From NCBI GenBank assembly GCA_963969365.1, contig OZ017748.1, positions 310,001 to 374,000 on the forward strand: a stretch of DNA of 64,000 nucleotides. Direction: 5' to 3'. A program made the position numbers and the translations under genes. Below are positions 42,700 through 56,700 of this stretch, piece by piece. The notes below the pieces were generated by a model, which saw only the letters and a list, made by a program, of their open reading frames with translations, was not told the origin of the DNA and did not search any database. Each line of letters opens with the position of its first letter. Position 1 is the stretch's first letter. Origin of the DNA: Asterochloris sp. CNOR1. Lineage: Eukaryota > Chlorophyta > Trebouxiophyceae > Trebouxiales > Trebouxiaceae.

Positions 42700-45600
42700 A
42701 TGCCCGTTTGCAGCCAGCAGCTGCATGCCCTGCTGCATCAGCATTGGCAGACTGACGACTTCAGGGCCTTGCAGCTTGAGGCGATCTCAGCCACATTGCA
42801 GGGCAGGGACAGCCTGGTCATCCTTCCCACAGGTACGCAGCTCTTGTGGCCATGCAGCTTGATTGTGTTCAACATCAAGCTGGTATGTGCTCCTCAGTGC
42901 TCCAGGTGGTGGAAAGTCGCTCACCTTTCAGCTGCCTTGCCTCACACATGCACATGGCTTCACAGTGGTGAGGCAATGAGGATTTGCAGTGCTGGCAGCC
43001 GCGTGCAGATGTCACACAGGATTGTCATTGCAGTGCGCACAGGCGCTTGCAGGCCAACAATCCCTGCTCCATGTAGGTAGTGTGCCCCTTGATAGCGCTG
43101 GCAAAGGACCAGGTCGACAATGCGCTGGCTCGCAACATCGATGCAGAGATGTTCAACAGTGAAGTGCAGGTGCACTTGTTGCAGCCTCTCTGCAACCCTG
43201 ATGCCCTTAGCCTGATGTCTTCAGCTGCCACCCCACACTTTCTGGGCCTGCAGCACTGTCAGCTGCCTCTTCACCTTTATGCAACATCTGATGCAAATGC
43301 TATGCAAGCCTGCTGAAGTGGCAAGCCCACACTGCACTACAGGAGCTGCATGTAACAGGTTCTGAGCTATTTTGTTCCTGTTCCAGGAGGCAGCGCGTAG
43401 GGCTGTGCTGTCAGACCTTAGTTGCTCAGAACCAACCACAAAGCTGCTGTACACGACACCGGAGAGCTTGCAAAAATCAGAGCTGCAGGAGGTGCTGAAG
43501 CAGGCAAGAACTTCATTTGTCAGGGTGCTGCCTGAGCGCACAATGCGCCTTGCACAAGCGCCATCTGACATGTGGACACTCTCACATGCTCTTTTGGGCT
43601 CCTGCCTTGTGCACATGGCTTTACCAAGGGCCTCTGAGGGCACACTGCCACGCACAATGCCCGCTGCTCAACCAGTTGTGCATATAGTCTGCTGACGTGT
43701 GCGTGCGATGTCAATGGCAATATTCAGGCTGCTGGTCAGCACACATGTCACTGAGGGCAGGCTGTCGGTCAGAGCACAGACATCACAGGCGCTGTCTGAG
43801 TGCAGGCTGCTGAGGAGAACGCCACACTGGTGTCATTTGCCATCGATGAAGCGCACTGCGTCTCCCAGTGGGGCCATGACTTCAGGTAAGGCCTACAAAA
43901 GTGGCCATGGCCTGACAGCTGGTGTGTGTCTGGCGCTGCCTCACGAGGCAAGTCAGCACAGCCATGTCACACTGCCTCCAGCCTTCAGGGCTGACCTCGA
44001 CTTCATCATGCCTGAGCTACAAGTCTGTGCTCTATACAGACTCCCTCCACTGCCTTATGTGCCATGCATGTTTCAGCTGCTGGTGCGTGCCTAAGTAGAC
44101 CGCCACGTACTGCGCAGCAGAGCCATGCCAGCTGGCAGTCCCCCATCCCTCTTTCAAGCTTTTCCCCTATTTGAGTTCCCCTACTTGAGTTGCAGGCCAG
44201 CCTATCTGCAGCTGGGGGATCTGCGCAAGGCCTTCTCCAAGATACCCTTTGCTGCACTGACGGCCACAGCAACTCCAGAGGTCATGGCCAATATCCAGCA
44301 GGTGCTTGGCCTGCAGCAGCCTGTGGTGCTCAAGGGTAGCTTCAACCGTGCCAACATCTACTACGAGGTTCGCTTCAAGGAGCTGCTGCCGGGCGGGGCC
44401 GGTGATGACAGTGTCTTGGCGGTGAGCTGAGTGATTGCATCCAGCAGGGGCAGCTCTCTTCAGGTGTTTCGCTTGCAGGGACTTGTCCCTGGGTGCCATG
44501 GCCACTAGTGGTTGCCGTGCTGGGCAGGTGTTGCCCTTGACCCCGGCTCAGCTGTCAGCATCTCCACGGCGGTGGAGGTCTTTGCCCTTAGGCATTGGGA
44601 GCATGCCCACTGCACCTTTCATCATGATATGGTCCACTGCGAAATCACCTGCAGCCAGCGCAGGCCTGGCAGCTGAGCCAGATGGTGCACAGGCAGCCCA
44701 TGTGTCCTTTGCATGCTTGGCAGCCAGGTCAAGTAGTGTGCACTGAACATGGAGAAGGACAGTCAGATAGTGAAGCTGAGTCCTGCACTGGCCGTGTCTC
44801 ATATGTTGCAGTACTTGAGCAATCCCCATGCATAGCACTGAGTCTCAGCTGGCTTGTGCAGGATCTGATCACCTTCCTGAGAGTGCACCATGGGGAGAGT
44901 GGAATCATCTATGCACGCCTCAGGTCCGTCTGCTCTGCGTTTTTGGGACTCTAAGTGGTGCAGTCCTTTTTGCAGTCTCGTGTCCTCCCTGCAAGTACCT
45001 GGTGCAGCAAAGATACAAGATACGCTTGCACCACTGCACCCTGCATTGCTGCAAGCACACCTCACTACAGCAGGCCTTGCCCTGCAGGTCGACCTGTGAC
45101 TTTGTGGCAGGCCGTCTTCAGGATGCAGACATCGATGCTGCAGCCTATCATGCCGGCCTGTCTGGGGCTGCGCGCTCCAGAGTGCAGCAGGACTGGTCTG
45201 AGGTGGGTGGTCAGCATGCCTCCAGGCCTTTGCTGCAGCTGGGAAGCTACTCTGTTTCAGTCTGCCTTGTTCCTAACAGTGCCATGCCAATGCGCGGTGT
45301 GAAGCAGTAGATGCCTGTCTCCAGTCCTGTGCTGCAGCCTCGGGGGCTGCCCTCATCTGCTGCCTGGTGCAAGATGATGCTGTACGTTGTTTTTGGTTGC
45401 AGGGCAGCACCAGTGTAGTGGTCAGTACCATCGCCTTTGGGATGGGCATCGACAAGGCAGATGTACGCTATGTGGTGCACTGGAATGCCTCCACCAGGTG
45501 GGAGGCATTCAGTGATTTGCCGTGCTCTTGGCTTGCGGTGGTGTTTCTTTGCACGCAGACCTTCGCCATGGACTTTGTCACTTGTACTGCACTGAGAGCA

Positions 45601-47195
45601 GTCCTCTAGGAAGGTAGACCTATGATCATGCAAGTGAGACCAAACACTCTGGTCAATTGCTCAAACCAGGGCCAGGCAGTGGCGGTCATGGCAGAGGTTC
45701 TAGCCAGCTTTTAACAACCTGGCTTTGGCCATGCAGCATTGAAGGATTCTACCAAGAGTCTGGAAGGGCTGGCAGAGATGGTCTTCCCAGCCTGTCCATA
45801 CTCTATGCCTGCAATAGTGAGCTGCGTGACATGCAGCGCTTGGAGAAAGGGTACCGAAAAGGCGCTGTTGGCCAGATGGCTGCTTATGCACTGGTAGGGT
45901 CCCTCGTGTGGCACTACTTTGCTGCATCGGCCGCAGGACTTCCTCTGAAGCCAAAACGGCTGGCACTGTTTGCACTGATGGATGTGCTGCTGCTGGCGAC
46001 CCTTTATGAGATCAGAGCCAGCCAAGGCAGCCTGCATGAACAATCAACTCTGGCACTGACTGCATCCGCAGCGACATGCAGGCCCAGCAGAGCCGCCACA
46101 TGCCAGATGCAAACAAAAGGATGGCTGCCTGCAGTACCCAAGCTGTCGCCGCAAGGTGCTGCTGAGGCACTTCAAAGAAGAGCGTGGCAGCTGTGATGCG
46201 GCACATGAGCTGTCTTGTGACTACTGCCAGCGTCCAGGCCGCATCTGCAGCCATCTGTCGCAGCTGGAGGCAGTTCTGCAGGCACCTGGGCAGGCCCAGG
46301 TGAGCAGAGTGATCAAGCACGACACACAATGTTCCAGTGTTCTGAGCGCATCTGCTGGAGGCTCCCTCTTGGTGCTGTTGTCTCTTTTGTCTGAGATCTG
46401 CAGCTTCATGTGCATTGGACCATGCGTGCAGGATCCAGCCCAGCAGGGGCCTGCTCCAGCAGACAGCCAGCACCAAAGTCCTGAATCCACAACAATGCTG
46501 CCGGCGGGCATGCCTCGACGGGGCAATCTTCAGCCCCTTGCCAAGCGGGTCAGGACAACCAATTATGGCAATCCCTTGGCAGTTTGGAAAACAGCCATGG
46601 ACATTGCAGCTGAGCCCAGCCGGCCGACGCCACAGGGAAGTGCAGCGCCTTGGCAGCTGGCAAGGCAGTACAGTGTTCAGGAAGACAGACCAGTCGTGAG
46701 CATTTCACAGCAGGAGGCAGCCCTTCCACAGGAGCAACCCGAGAGTGCTGGCCAAGCAAGGCAAATGGGATGCCACAACAAAGCAACAGCTGCAACTTGG
46801 ACTGACACAGCCTCGCAGCCACTGCGCCAGCCCCTGATTGGCACCAATTGCAGAGCAAACTGCAGAATGTCCAGGCCTCTTGCAGGTAACTAATGGGTTG
46901 TTACTGGGTTGCCTTGCTTGACAAGGCTCATCTCAGTATGTGTAATTAGGCTGCAGATCTCTTGTTGCTGCCCGGCAGGGTCTTACCTGCTCCAATTGCC
47001 ATGGCTTTGAGCAGCCCATTCTTGTGCTCACTTTCCTCAGTACTAGGCGCTGCTCAGACATCAGCCTGGTGGACTGAGCGACTGAATCGTCTAAATGCAG
47101 CTGGCCCTGAGGATCCTGGCAAGTCAGAGCAGATTGCCATCAGAAGCATGACCAACAGACGCTCTAAATTCACTGTCCCCAGGAAGCAATGCTGA
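42700..47195 (+). CDS. RecQ-family DNA helicase (about 637 aa)
   Basis: Thirteen exons close in phase: 42700-42832, 42906-42967, 43077-43169, 43387-43503, 43806-43885, 44196-44421, 44862-44923, 45088-45202, 45403-45497, 45737-45893, 46135-46299, 46432-46885 and 47041-47195. It is a 3'-5' DNA helicase for recombination and replication repair. Motif 0 is [19 protein letters not shown]; motif [14 protein letters not shown], is split by an intron; Ia is [13 protein letters not shown] is [19 protein letters not shown] is [11 protein letters not shown] is [22 protein letters not shown] is [12 protein letters not shown]. The RecQ zinc motif follows ([13 protein letters not shown] then [12 protein letters not shown]). 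The tail is polar and no HRDC domain is seen. Intron 4 starts with GC. The start Met is the nearest in frame; an upstream exon may exist. Confidence 0.92.
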
Positions 47196-47723
47196 GGTTG
47201 TCAAGTCATCTGTTGCCTGCTGAGATGGCATACTGGCACCCTTGACCACAACATCCTTTGTAAGACCAATTCTGCCAGAGCTCCACCATCTATGCATGCA
47301 TTTGCCTGCATGTGTCTGCAAGCAATTGCAGCTGCACCACTCATTGACAACTCATCACACTACCATGTTCCAACTCATACCAGAATGCGGGGCATGGCTG
47401 CTCAAGGCATCTCTTGGCAAAGCTAGAGATTCTCAGATTCCTGTCATCCTTTCGTCACATGATGCTGGGACCAAGCCAGCACCCATCACTTAGCTCCGGT
47501 TGGTATAATGTTGGCATTTCGGCCATGTGATCATTGCGTGTAGCTGTTAAATGCTGCTTCTTGGTATGGAGCCGATCTGTAGGCCATGCCACTGCCAGGT
47601 TTTGAGACAATACACTGACCTGGAGCCTGTCTGATCTCTGCAGGTTCGCATGTTGACGAAATCTGCCATCTTACAAGCAGCAAGTTTGTGACGATGCTGT
47701 GACACTCCGCATCCCACCTCAGT

Positions 47724-50700
47724 ATGGGAGCTCACTTCAGCAGTCTGGCAGAGGCAGCTGATGCCAACAACCTGGCAGCTGTTGAGAGCTTTCTGGCCAC
47801 ATGTGACGCAAACGAGAAGGATCCAGTGAGGCAGATAACTCTGCTTCACATGCACGGCTGCACCATGAGTCCAAGAATTTTGCCTCAATCGGACTCAGTT
47901 GTGTCGCTCTGCCAGCAAGCAGGCGTATAGTATACGCAGCCTCTGTTACGCTGACTTTACGCATGTTGCTGCCTCATGTAGGATGGCTGGACTGCGCTGC
48001 ATTTTGCAGCCTGGAAAGGACATAAGCATGTTGTGCGTAGCCTGCTGGACCACCGGGCAGTTGTCAATGTGCAGGCAAAGGTACGCCAGCGCATTGGACA
48101 TTTTCACCTGCAATGGTACAAGGGGATTTGGTTTTGTCCAGGGGCGGTAGACAGCAGTTTGTGGCGAGGCACCTGCAGGGCGTGCTGCTTGCAATCTGTG
48201 CTGTGCCAGGACTGGTCACTTGTCGTCAAGGTAATGAGACCTGTGGCAGCTGTGGCAGGGAGAGGTCTTTATTGACTTATTCAAAACAGCCAGCTGTTCT
48301 CCTGAAGCAAGCTGAGGGCTAACAGCACCCACAGGTGCTGAGCATCCCAGGCAGGCAGCGCCCACAGGCTCCAGCCCCAGGTGCCTGCTGTGGCCTCTTG
48401 AGCACCTGTGGCCGAAGCCTGAGGGTGCTGCGTGTCATGGTGCCCATTTTCAAGGCATCAGCTGGGTGCATGCAGCACAGCAGGGTGCCCTTTCATGCAT
48501 CATGTGATATAGGAAGCAATAGCTTGCTGGGTTGCTCAGCACAGGCAACACCGCAAGCACTACACCTGTGGCCCTGCAGAACATCTCAGGCCGCAAAGTA
48601 GTGCTGGCTCTGCATAAAGGCAAATGCAACCCAATCAGCATCATAGTGCAGTCTGCAGAACAGGAGGTGCCTCTGCCCTGTGTCACTGCTCACAGATGTT
48701 AGCCCTTGCCTGCTCACAGCACTCTCAACCTCCCTCCAACAAATAGGCATGCCCTGCAGAAGGGGCGGGGTTCTCTGCACAGACAGCCCTCTGAGGCTAC
48801 ATGCATGAGCTGGCGGTGCCACTGAGTCCAGCACAGCGATCAGCAACACACTGCAGTCATGCTGCTGCAGCGGTGCTCCGCAGCACAGGCCGCTCGGCTC
48901 GAAACCAATCACGCTCTGCAGGATGGGCGCGCTCCTCTGCACCTGGCTGCCCTGTCAGGCTGCGAGCAGACCCTGGCCCTGCTGCTGGGCGCACATGCAG
49001 ACGTGAACCTGGCCGACAACTCTGGCATGACTGCGCTGCACAAGGCCGCCACACTGGGGCACTCGCGGGCCGTGAAGCTGCTGTTGCAGCGAGGAGCTGA
49101 CCCCCACACTCTCATGAAGGTGAGGCAGCCAGAGGACCTGCTGGTGAGCAGACTGTGACTGCAGCTGGGAAGCCAGTCTTGCTCAGCCTGGGACTGATCC
49201 TACATAGTGCAGGTTGGTGCGGCAACACTGTCTCCAGATTGTTGGTGGTATGCCGGCATTTGCTGCTGCGGCATGCAAGGGCTGTTGCCCTGCTGCTATG
49301 GCTCGGGCTTGGCAGCTGGGGTCTCTGCCTCAGAAAGCCATCAGGGTGGCCAGCAAAGCCTTCTTGATTGTGAGGTATATGCATTTTCAAAGCAGCATGC
49401 CAGTGCTGCTGGTCACCTACCTGCAGTGCTATGAGGGTGAATGCTGCAGGCACAATGTGCTGTTGAGCCCTGACAGTTGGTGTGGTCTGTAGACAACATC
49501 GATCCCTATGCAGCGGCCAATCCTGAGCCGCCACACAAACATACTCACCTGCTGCCACAGCTGCTGAACGCAACCTTACAGGAGAGCACTGCTCGTCTGC
49601 AGCCCTGGCCAGCCAGCTGCAGGGCGTCTCATCTTGACCAGCTTCTGATCACTTCTGCAGGGAGGCACCTGCGCACTGCACATGGCAGCCTGGAAGGGCA
49701 GCGAGGAGTGCACCAAGCTCCTGATTCAGTCAGGCGCAGATGTCAAGGTAAGTCCTGCTTCTGCGCATTGTCATCTCTGGAACATTCAGAGTAGCTCTAC
49801 AGAGCAGTGACCGCATACACCAGCAAAAGTTTGGCATCTGACAGCAAGAGCTCATTCAGAGTCATGGTTCACACCGCTAAGCAGGATGTTGGTGAAGCCA
49901 CCATAAACACAGGGGGCACCTCACAATGAAAGTTCCAGTCATGGCAACTTTCAGCCTGCTGTGAGCCAGCCTTGCCCGCAAAGGTATATCGGCCTGCCTG
50001 ACTTGACAACTAACCTTGCGGATGGGTCAAGCATTCGGCACCGTTCTCGTCATGGCATGCAGGCAGAGAACACCACGGGTGCCTCGCCTCTGCACGATGC
50101 CGCCTCCCGTGGGCACAGCCAAGTGGTGCGGGTGCTACTACTGGCGGGGGCAAGAGCAGAAGCCACAGACCAGGTGGGGCCCCACATGGTCCTGCACCAA
50201 CCACCAATGGCTACATTGAGGGGGAATGCTCTTTGTCCTGCTCTAAGGTGCAGCGCTTGCTGGCCGCCTCATGCCTGTGTCTGCTGTGCAGAAGGTGCGT
50301 GTCATGCACCAGGTGCCTGCACAGGAATGCAGCCCATCAGCTGCTGGACGACCCAGCTGCTAGCGGTCACGCATCTGCTGAGACTGCATCTGTGCTGTGC
50401 ACTGAGGTGGCAACACTCCCCGCTGCCTGGCAGGCGGTTGCCTGACGCCCCAGCTGCTGCAAGAGCTCCGCAGACTGGTGGCTGTGACAGAGGGGCAGCA
50501 AAACTGGGGTGCAGTGGGCATGTGGAGCAACGCCTCATGGCTGAATTCCAAGCTCTCACTGCAGGAGTGCAACGATTTTGTGATCTGGCAGCACGGGCAG
50601 GGCGCTGCCACAGAACCATCTGCTGGTGGGCTGTGCCGCATGTTTGCTGCCTCTCTGCAGGAGGGCAACACGCCCGGGGACCTGGCAGCCCAGGCCGGCC

Positions 50701-53700
50701 ACTACGAGACCGCCCAGCTGCTGGGAGAGCGCCGCAGACTGGTGGCTCTCGCAGAGGGGCGGCGTGCCCAGGGCACAGTGCGCAGCGTAGGCGCAGGCGC
50801 AGGCGCAGGCGCTCCCTCAGCGCCCCCCTGGCAGGCCCCACCTGGCCGCAGCAGCAGCTCAGCGGCTTTGCCCCAGCACGGCTCTGCCAGCTCCAGCCAG
50901 GCAGCGCCCAGCAGCAGCGAAGCGGCAGGCTCACACCTCCGCAGCTCTGGCAGGGTGCCTTTGCTGGCCGAGCCAAGTGGCAGCGCAGTAGGTCAAAGCA
51001 ACCACCCTTCCAGGGCGCCTCTGTACCCCCAAGTCTTCAGTCTGGCGCACCAGTTGTGCTGCTGTGTTGTAATACACGTGCAGGCTCACAACTACCTTGA
51101 GATCATACCCCCTGTTTCTTGGCCTGCGCCAATCACGCTGCTGTGCTGCTATGCACATGTCCAAGCTGACTGTGGCGACCAGTCCTGCAACTTCTGGTCT
51201 CTCCAGGTTGCAAACACATTGCTGAGCTGAGCCTGGCATAGTCAAGCTCACGTTTCTTGTACCAGCTGGACGCAAGACGCCTGCTGTGATTTTTTTGCAT
51301 ACCCATGTCAAAGCTTAAGGCTGCATCCCTGATGTACAGAACGTCTGCATTATCTTGGTCAATAGATGGATCTGATGTGCTTGCAGTATACAGTAATGTG
51401 TTGCCGCAGTGTGCATCCTCACCCTAGCACAGCATTCAACCTCACGTCCTCTCAATGTGGTTTTGCAGGCAGAGGAAGGGGGCACAGGGCCTGCAGACGA
51501 GCATCATGCCACTGGCAACGGAACAACAGCTGTGGCAGCAGCCGAGGCTGCATCACAGCAGGGGGCACCTGAAGCTGCAGGCGTGGCAGGCTGGCTTGGA
51601 GGCATGTGGCAGGGTGTGGCTGGCATGTTCCGAGGTGGTGGTAGCCCACAGCGGCAGGCCACACAGGCAGAAGCACAGCACCCTCCAGCAGTGAGCTCTG
51701 AAATTGCACTGCTGCATGCCTTGCAGCAGTGAGCCAGGAACACCATGCTTTGCCAATGGCTGCCATAGCAGTAGGCGTGGCAGGTTGCATTGGGGCGCAT
51801 GGTGGGGGATGGCTGGCATTTTGAGGGCATCTGGATTTCCTCAGCAGCAGGACAGCCAGTCCAGAGGCAAGGCACTCTGTCCAGCTTCAGGGAGCCCTGG
51901 AGGGCTGTGTATCTTGCACAAGTTGCAGCATCCATGCGGGCATACCTGGGCTGCCATGTGCTCTCGAGTGGCACATCACCTGCCAATATTTGGAGTGTGA
52001 GGCTAGCTGCCATACTCAGAAGCCAGCTCTTTACGCAATGGGGTCACCTGCATGTCAGCATGGCATTTTGCAGCTTCAAGTCTGGCTCAGGACGGCATAC
52101 GCTCCTCTGCCCTCAAAGAGCACGTCAATGTGCTGTTCAAAGTTCCACACTGGGCTAGTTGCTGGTCTGGCATGGCTCAGGTATCCTCCACATGCAAGTA
52201 GCAACCCCACCCACACTGCAGCTGCAATGCGCCACATACATGGGGCAGGCCCCTGACATACAGCAGCCTGATATGTCCAGGTTGCCTGCTGTGTGCATGG
52301 TCGCAGCTTTCCTGACAACCTCCAGGACCCGTGTCAGAGCTCAACAAGCCGTGATGGTACAGGTGGGGGAGCAGCCACGTGTTGGACGGCGGCTGGGGCT
52401 GACCAGCCCAGACAGCAGTGATGACAGCGAGGATGAAAGTGCACCACAGGGGCACTCGGTGAGTTTTCAGGGCATGAAGGCATCTGAACAAGGTGCATGC
52501 TCATGGTAAAGTAGTGCGCAGGTCGTCATATGAGCACAGGAACCTCTCATGCACACATCACTGTGCCTCCTGTGCATGAAGGTCTTGCTTTGCTCTGTGC
52601 ACTATGTGACTCGGCGATGATAGTAGTGATGAGAGTAGATGTGAGGCTGCACTACCAGGCCAATAGCCGCATAGCCCCAGTGAGTTTCAGAACCACATGG
52701 CGCCAGCAGCCTCAGCAGCTGACACACGCAGCCTTTTGCTGTGCTGCGACCTGCCATGCTACCATCCCTTCTTGACCTGATCCAAGCCACAGCATGAGCC
52801 AGCTGACGCAGCGCCCATTGCTAATGTCAGATGCTTCAGTGCAATCTTTCTGACCTGCTGCAGCCACAGCAGTATGCAGAAGTCAAGCAGTCCATCCAGC
52901 AGTTGTGGCAGATGTTCCCATCTAAGCTGTGATCTGATGAAAACATTGCCAATACCTGCAGGCACAACAGGAGGCAGAAGGTGGCCAGCTGGGCCAGCAG
53001 CTGTCCCACCTGCAGATGCAGTCAGCACAGGAGGGGCCCGTCCACCCAGAGCCTGCGCAGTGCCCAGTGCTGACGTAAGCTGCCTGGCTGACAGAGAATT
53101 TGCGATGCGCTCTGCCAAGAGCTGCGTGTTGAGTGTTGGCTTGCTAAGTTTTTGGGGGTTGTGGCGGCATTTGCCAAGAGCTGCATCAGTTCAGGCGACT
53201 GCCTGCATACACTGCTTCTCTGAGATGGTGTTGCCTGCCATGCTGCACGACCTCTACTGCCTGCTGGCGCCAATCTCAGCACAAAAGAGGCACACAAAAC
53301 TGCTGCAGAATTAAGCAGACTCACACAGATATTGCTGGCATGTCCTGAACTTCAGAACCGCCACTTCATCTACAGGTCGTCAAACACCTTACTGCCCCAA
53401 CCAGCACGCACTGGCTGTGATGCATCAAGAAGCACATGACTGCTGGACATCAAATTGATGCAGACAACTGTTTGCTGCAGCGTAGGCAGGTGTCTGGAAG
53501 TGTCTTTAACCCCAAAGCTCTCTGCTGTGGCTCCCAGCCCCTCCTGTCCTTTGCTGCAGGCGCTCTGAAGTGGAGCAGGCAACTGGAAACTTCAGTGCAG
53601 AGCGGCATTTGGGTCATAGCGCATTGGGGGAGGTCTTCTCGGGGCACCTCCTGGATAGAGCAGTTGCGATCACGCAGCTGGCGCGCTTCGAGGCCGGCAT

Positions 53701-56700
53701 GCCCCTGACTGATCCTCGGTTGAGCCTGCTGAGCAAGCTGCAGTTCCCCAACCTGCTGCCACTGCTGGGCATCAGCCACTCAGGAGACCTGGTCTACCCA
53801 CTGGCCGAGGTATAGTGGCAATCAGGCTCGCTCATGCATAGAAATGTGTTGGAATACATTGAGCCATTGCGACGCATCAGCAGGCTAGATTTGCCGGCCT
53901 GCTCCATATTCACAACCAGCTTTTCAGTCTTTCTTGCAGACAGCAAACATGCCGGTCCTGCATCCTGAACAGCCTGCGCAGAGTGGCCCTTATTGCACCT
54001 AGCAGCATCAGACTTGCCTCACTCAACGATTTCCCATGGCGCTCTGAGGCCAGTGCTCAGAGCCAGACACAAGAGCATTTACAGCTGCTCGCCACCTGAG
54101 GTCTTGGTTGGAGCAGCCCACATGGGCCTCCATCGCGCTGCATAACGGCCTTCTGAAGCAAGCCCTGAGTGAGCTGCAGACTCCATCTGGGGTAATGCGA
54201 GAGCCTGTAGTAGTGCACCTCTGCCTAGCAACTCAGACCTGCAGCCAGCTTTCTGCTGCAGAATGGGCTTCTGAAGCACGCTCTGAGCGGGCTGCGAACA
54301 CGGGCTGTGGCTGCTCCAGTGCATCTGAGTTACCCCCAACGCATCCGCATCGCGTACGAGCTCTTCCAGGCGGTGTTGCAGCTGCAGACTGAGGCACCGG
54401 TGAGCAGCAATGCAGCTGTTTCATTCTCCTGTTTGAGGGTGCAAGTATGTATGATGTTGCTCTGCAGCACCTATGCCTAGAGGCGCTGGTCATACAGGCT
54501 CAAATTATACAAGCACAAACACCAGACTGGGCAGCGGCTCTGCGTTCTTTCCAGGATATGCAGAAACGGTCGCACTATGCATGATGTGGCTGTATCGGCA
54601 AGGCCTCTATAGAGTGCGACACCAGTGAGGTGGTTGTGTCTCAGGTGTCCACTCATGCAAGGAGCGCACTTTTGAACATGTAATGCCTGCCGAAAACCCC
54701 CTGGGTGAACCTCATATTCATGTCATCACGTGCAGGTTCAGCGCCATGCTCAGCCCTGTGATTTGTTGTCACAGGGTGTTATGCCCTGCAGGTGTTGTCT
54801 TACGAGGTGTCTTCTGGAGACTCTTTCTGGACGCCCAGAGAGCAGGCCAGTGCTGTTATGTTCTCTGCAGTCGCTGCTGTGCAGGGTGTCTCCAGAGGAC
54901 ATCTTTCAGGTTGCCCAAACAACATACAACATGGCTTGCACTGAAGATTGCCCTGCAGGCGCTGCTGTGAAATGAGGCTCCCCAAGCACAGCTTCCTGGA
55001 CAACCAGAAAGCACTCAAGGTTGCTGCACTCTGCAGGCGCTGCTGTGCAAGGCGTCCCCTGATCACATCTTCCTCGACGCCCAGCTCCACGCCCAGCTGT
55101 GCTATGCTGGCGTCTGGCAGCTGCTGGGCCCCCACTTCTTCCACAGCCAGGCAGCACAGGAGCGGTACCAGCAGGGCATGGAGTGCGGGGATGTCGGTGC
55201 CGCCGGGAGGCACCTGGCTGACCTGGGGGTGACCATGCTGCAGCTGTTGACAGCCAGGTGGGGTCACCAAAGGCAGCACACTTGCCAGAGGGGGGTTTGA
55301 GCAAGAAGGGGAGGGAAACATGTGCATGCACTGCGGGGGGCAAGGGGGCTGCTGGGAGGGTCCTTGCAGACCTGGGGATGGGCATGCTGCAGCTGCTGAC
55401 TGCAAGGTGCATTGGTGGCAGCAAAGCACCCACTGCAGCCTGACAGGCCTAGCAACCTGCAGGTGATCTGCTGACATGGGAGTCATCATGCTGCAGCTCA
55501 TCAGTGAGGACGAGGAGGAGTGCCAGATGGGGTAGTCTGTGACATTGTGAGTGCCTTCTGACAAACATAGGGCATAAGGTGCATTGAGGCAGGGGCTGCA
55601 GCAAGGCATCTGGCTGATCTGAGAGGCATCATGCTGCAGCTGCTGATGGCTCAGTGGGAAGCAGTACGGGCAGCTAGTGGGCAGCCCCACAGCTGCAGGT
55701 TTTTGTGTGCTCAGGGGTGCAGCAGTGACACAGGCTGGTGATCCTCAGGTTGGAGCTTTGCCACTGTGCCAGATGCCTCCAAGTTTGTGGTCTTGCTGGT
55801 GTGAAGGCGTCTGACTGACAGATGGCATGGCTGTCTGTGTTGTCAATGCTTCACAAAGCTGCTCGACTGTTACCAACCCTTGCCCAGCATGCTGCTGCTG
55901 GAGCCAGGCACGTGCCCTGGAAGTACTTGTTGGCATGCAGCATGTCGTTTATTGTCACTGTCATACATTTGTGTGAGATAGCAGTCTTCCCTCTGAACCC
56001 AATGCTCCTGCTGCAGAGAGGTATATGAGCTGCAGGGAGACCCTCAAGAGGGAGAACCCCAGATATCTCGCTCGAGCTATCTCTCCGTGTCTGTGGGCAG
56101 TGCCTGGCTGCTGCTGCAGGGAACAGTGTGGGCTAGAGGCCCTGGGTGAGGCTGTGGCCTCAATGCAATCGCGACCCCAATGGCTGTTCTGTGCCGGGAA
56201 GCGCGGGCTAGATACCCTTGCATACAAGACAGCCGCATATTAGTTGCGTCCCTGACCCTCCTTGCTTCAGGGTCCTGAAGCCCAGTGTATGAATGTCTTG
56301 CACAGAAGACTTAATCGGGCAACAGGGTACAAGTGCATGGCTGCTGCTGCAGGGAAGCACGTGGGCTGGAGGACCTGGCCAGAGATACTGCAGCAGTGCA
56401 GTCCATCATCGACCCCTGCGTGCCCACGTGGCCGGCGCAGGAAGCACAGGCCTTCATGCAGCTGGCTCTTAGGTACGCATTAGGATGCCGTTCACAGAGA
56501 GGAGCTGCATGACAGCCTCTTCTGGGAAGTGCAGGCATCTATTCAGCGGGCTTTGAGGTGTGCATCAGGGTGCCATTTGCAGTGAGCAACTGCATTCCAG
56601 CTCTGCATGAGAGGTGTAGGCCTTTACAGATGTGTCTCTTGCACGCTTGTTGGGGTGTTAGGGTTTAGAGAAATGCTGCCTGCCCTGCATGGAAGCTGCA

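Noticed and set aside
46156-46893. One continuous RecQ exon
   Set aside because: The frame is open, but a GTGAGC donor at 46300 and a TGCAG acceptor at 46431 separate two exons in the same phase, and the 132 nt between them look like intron. Retention in some transcripts remains possible.
50302-50976. 224-codon minus-strand frame
   Set aside because: Antisense to the Ala/Ser/Gly-rich exon 6 of the ankyrin/U-box gene; GC-rich repeats keep the opposite strand open.
52861-52930. Extra coding exon (PQQYAEVKQSIQQLW) in the U-box gene
   Set aside because: It has an acceptor but no in-phase donor, and it aligns with the start of the next working exon; treated as a decayed copy.
54800-55690. 296-codon open frame on the minus strand
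   Set aside because: It lies antisense to the in-phase pseudokinase exon and its edge copies. Its length comes from low stop density opposite duplicated coding sequence, and its translation has no recognisable motif.
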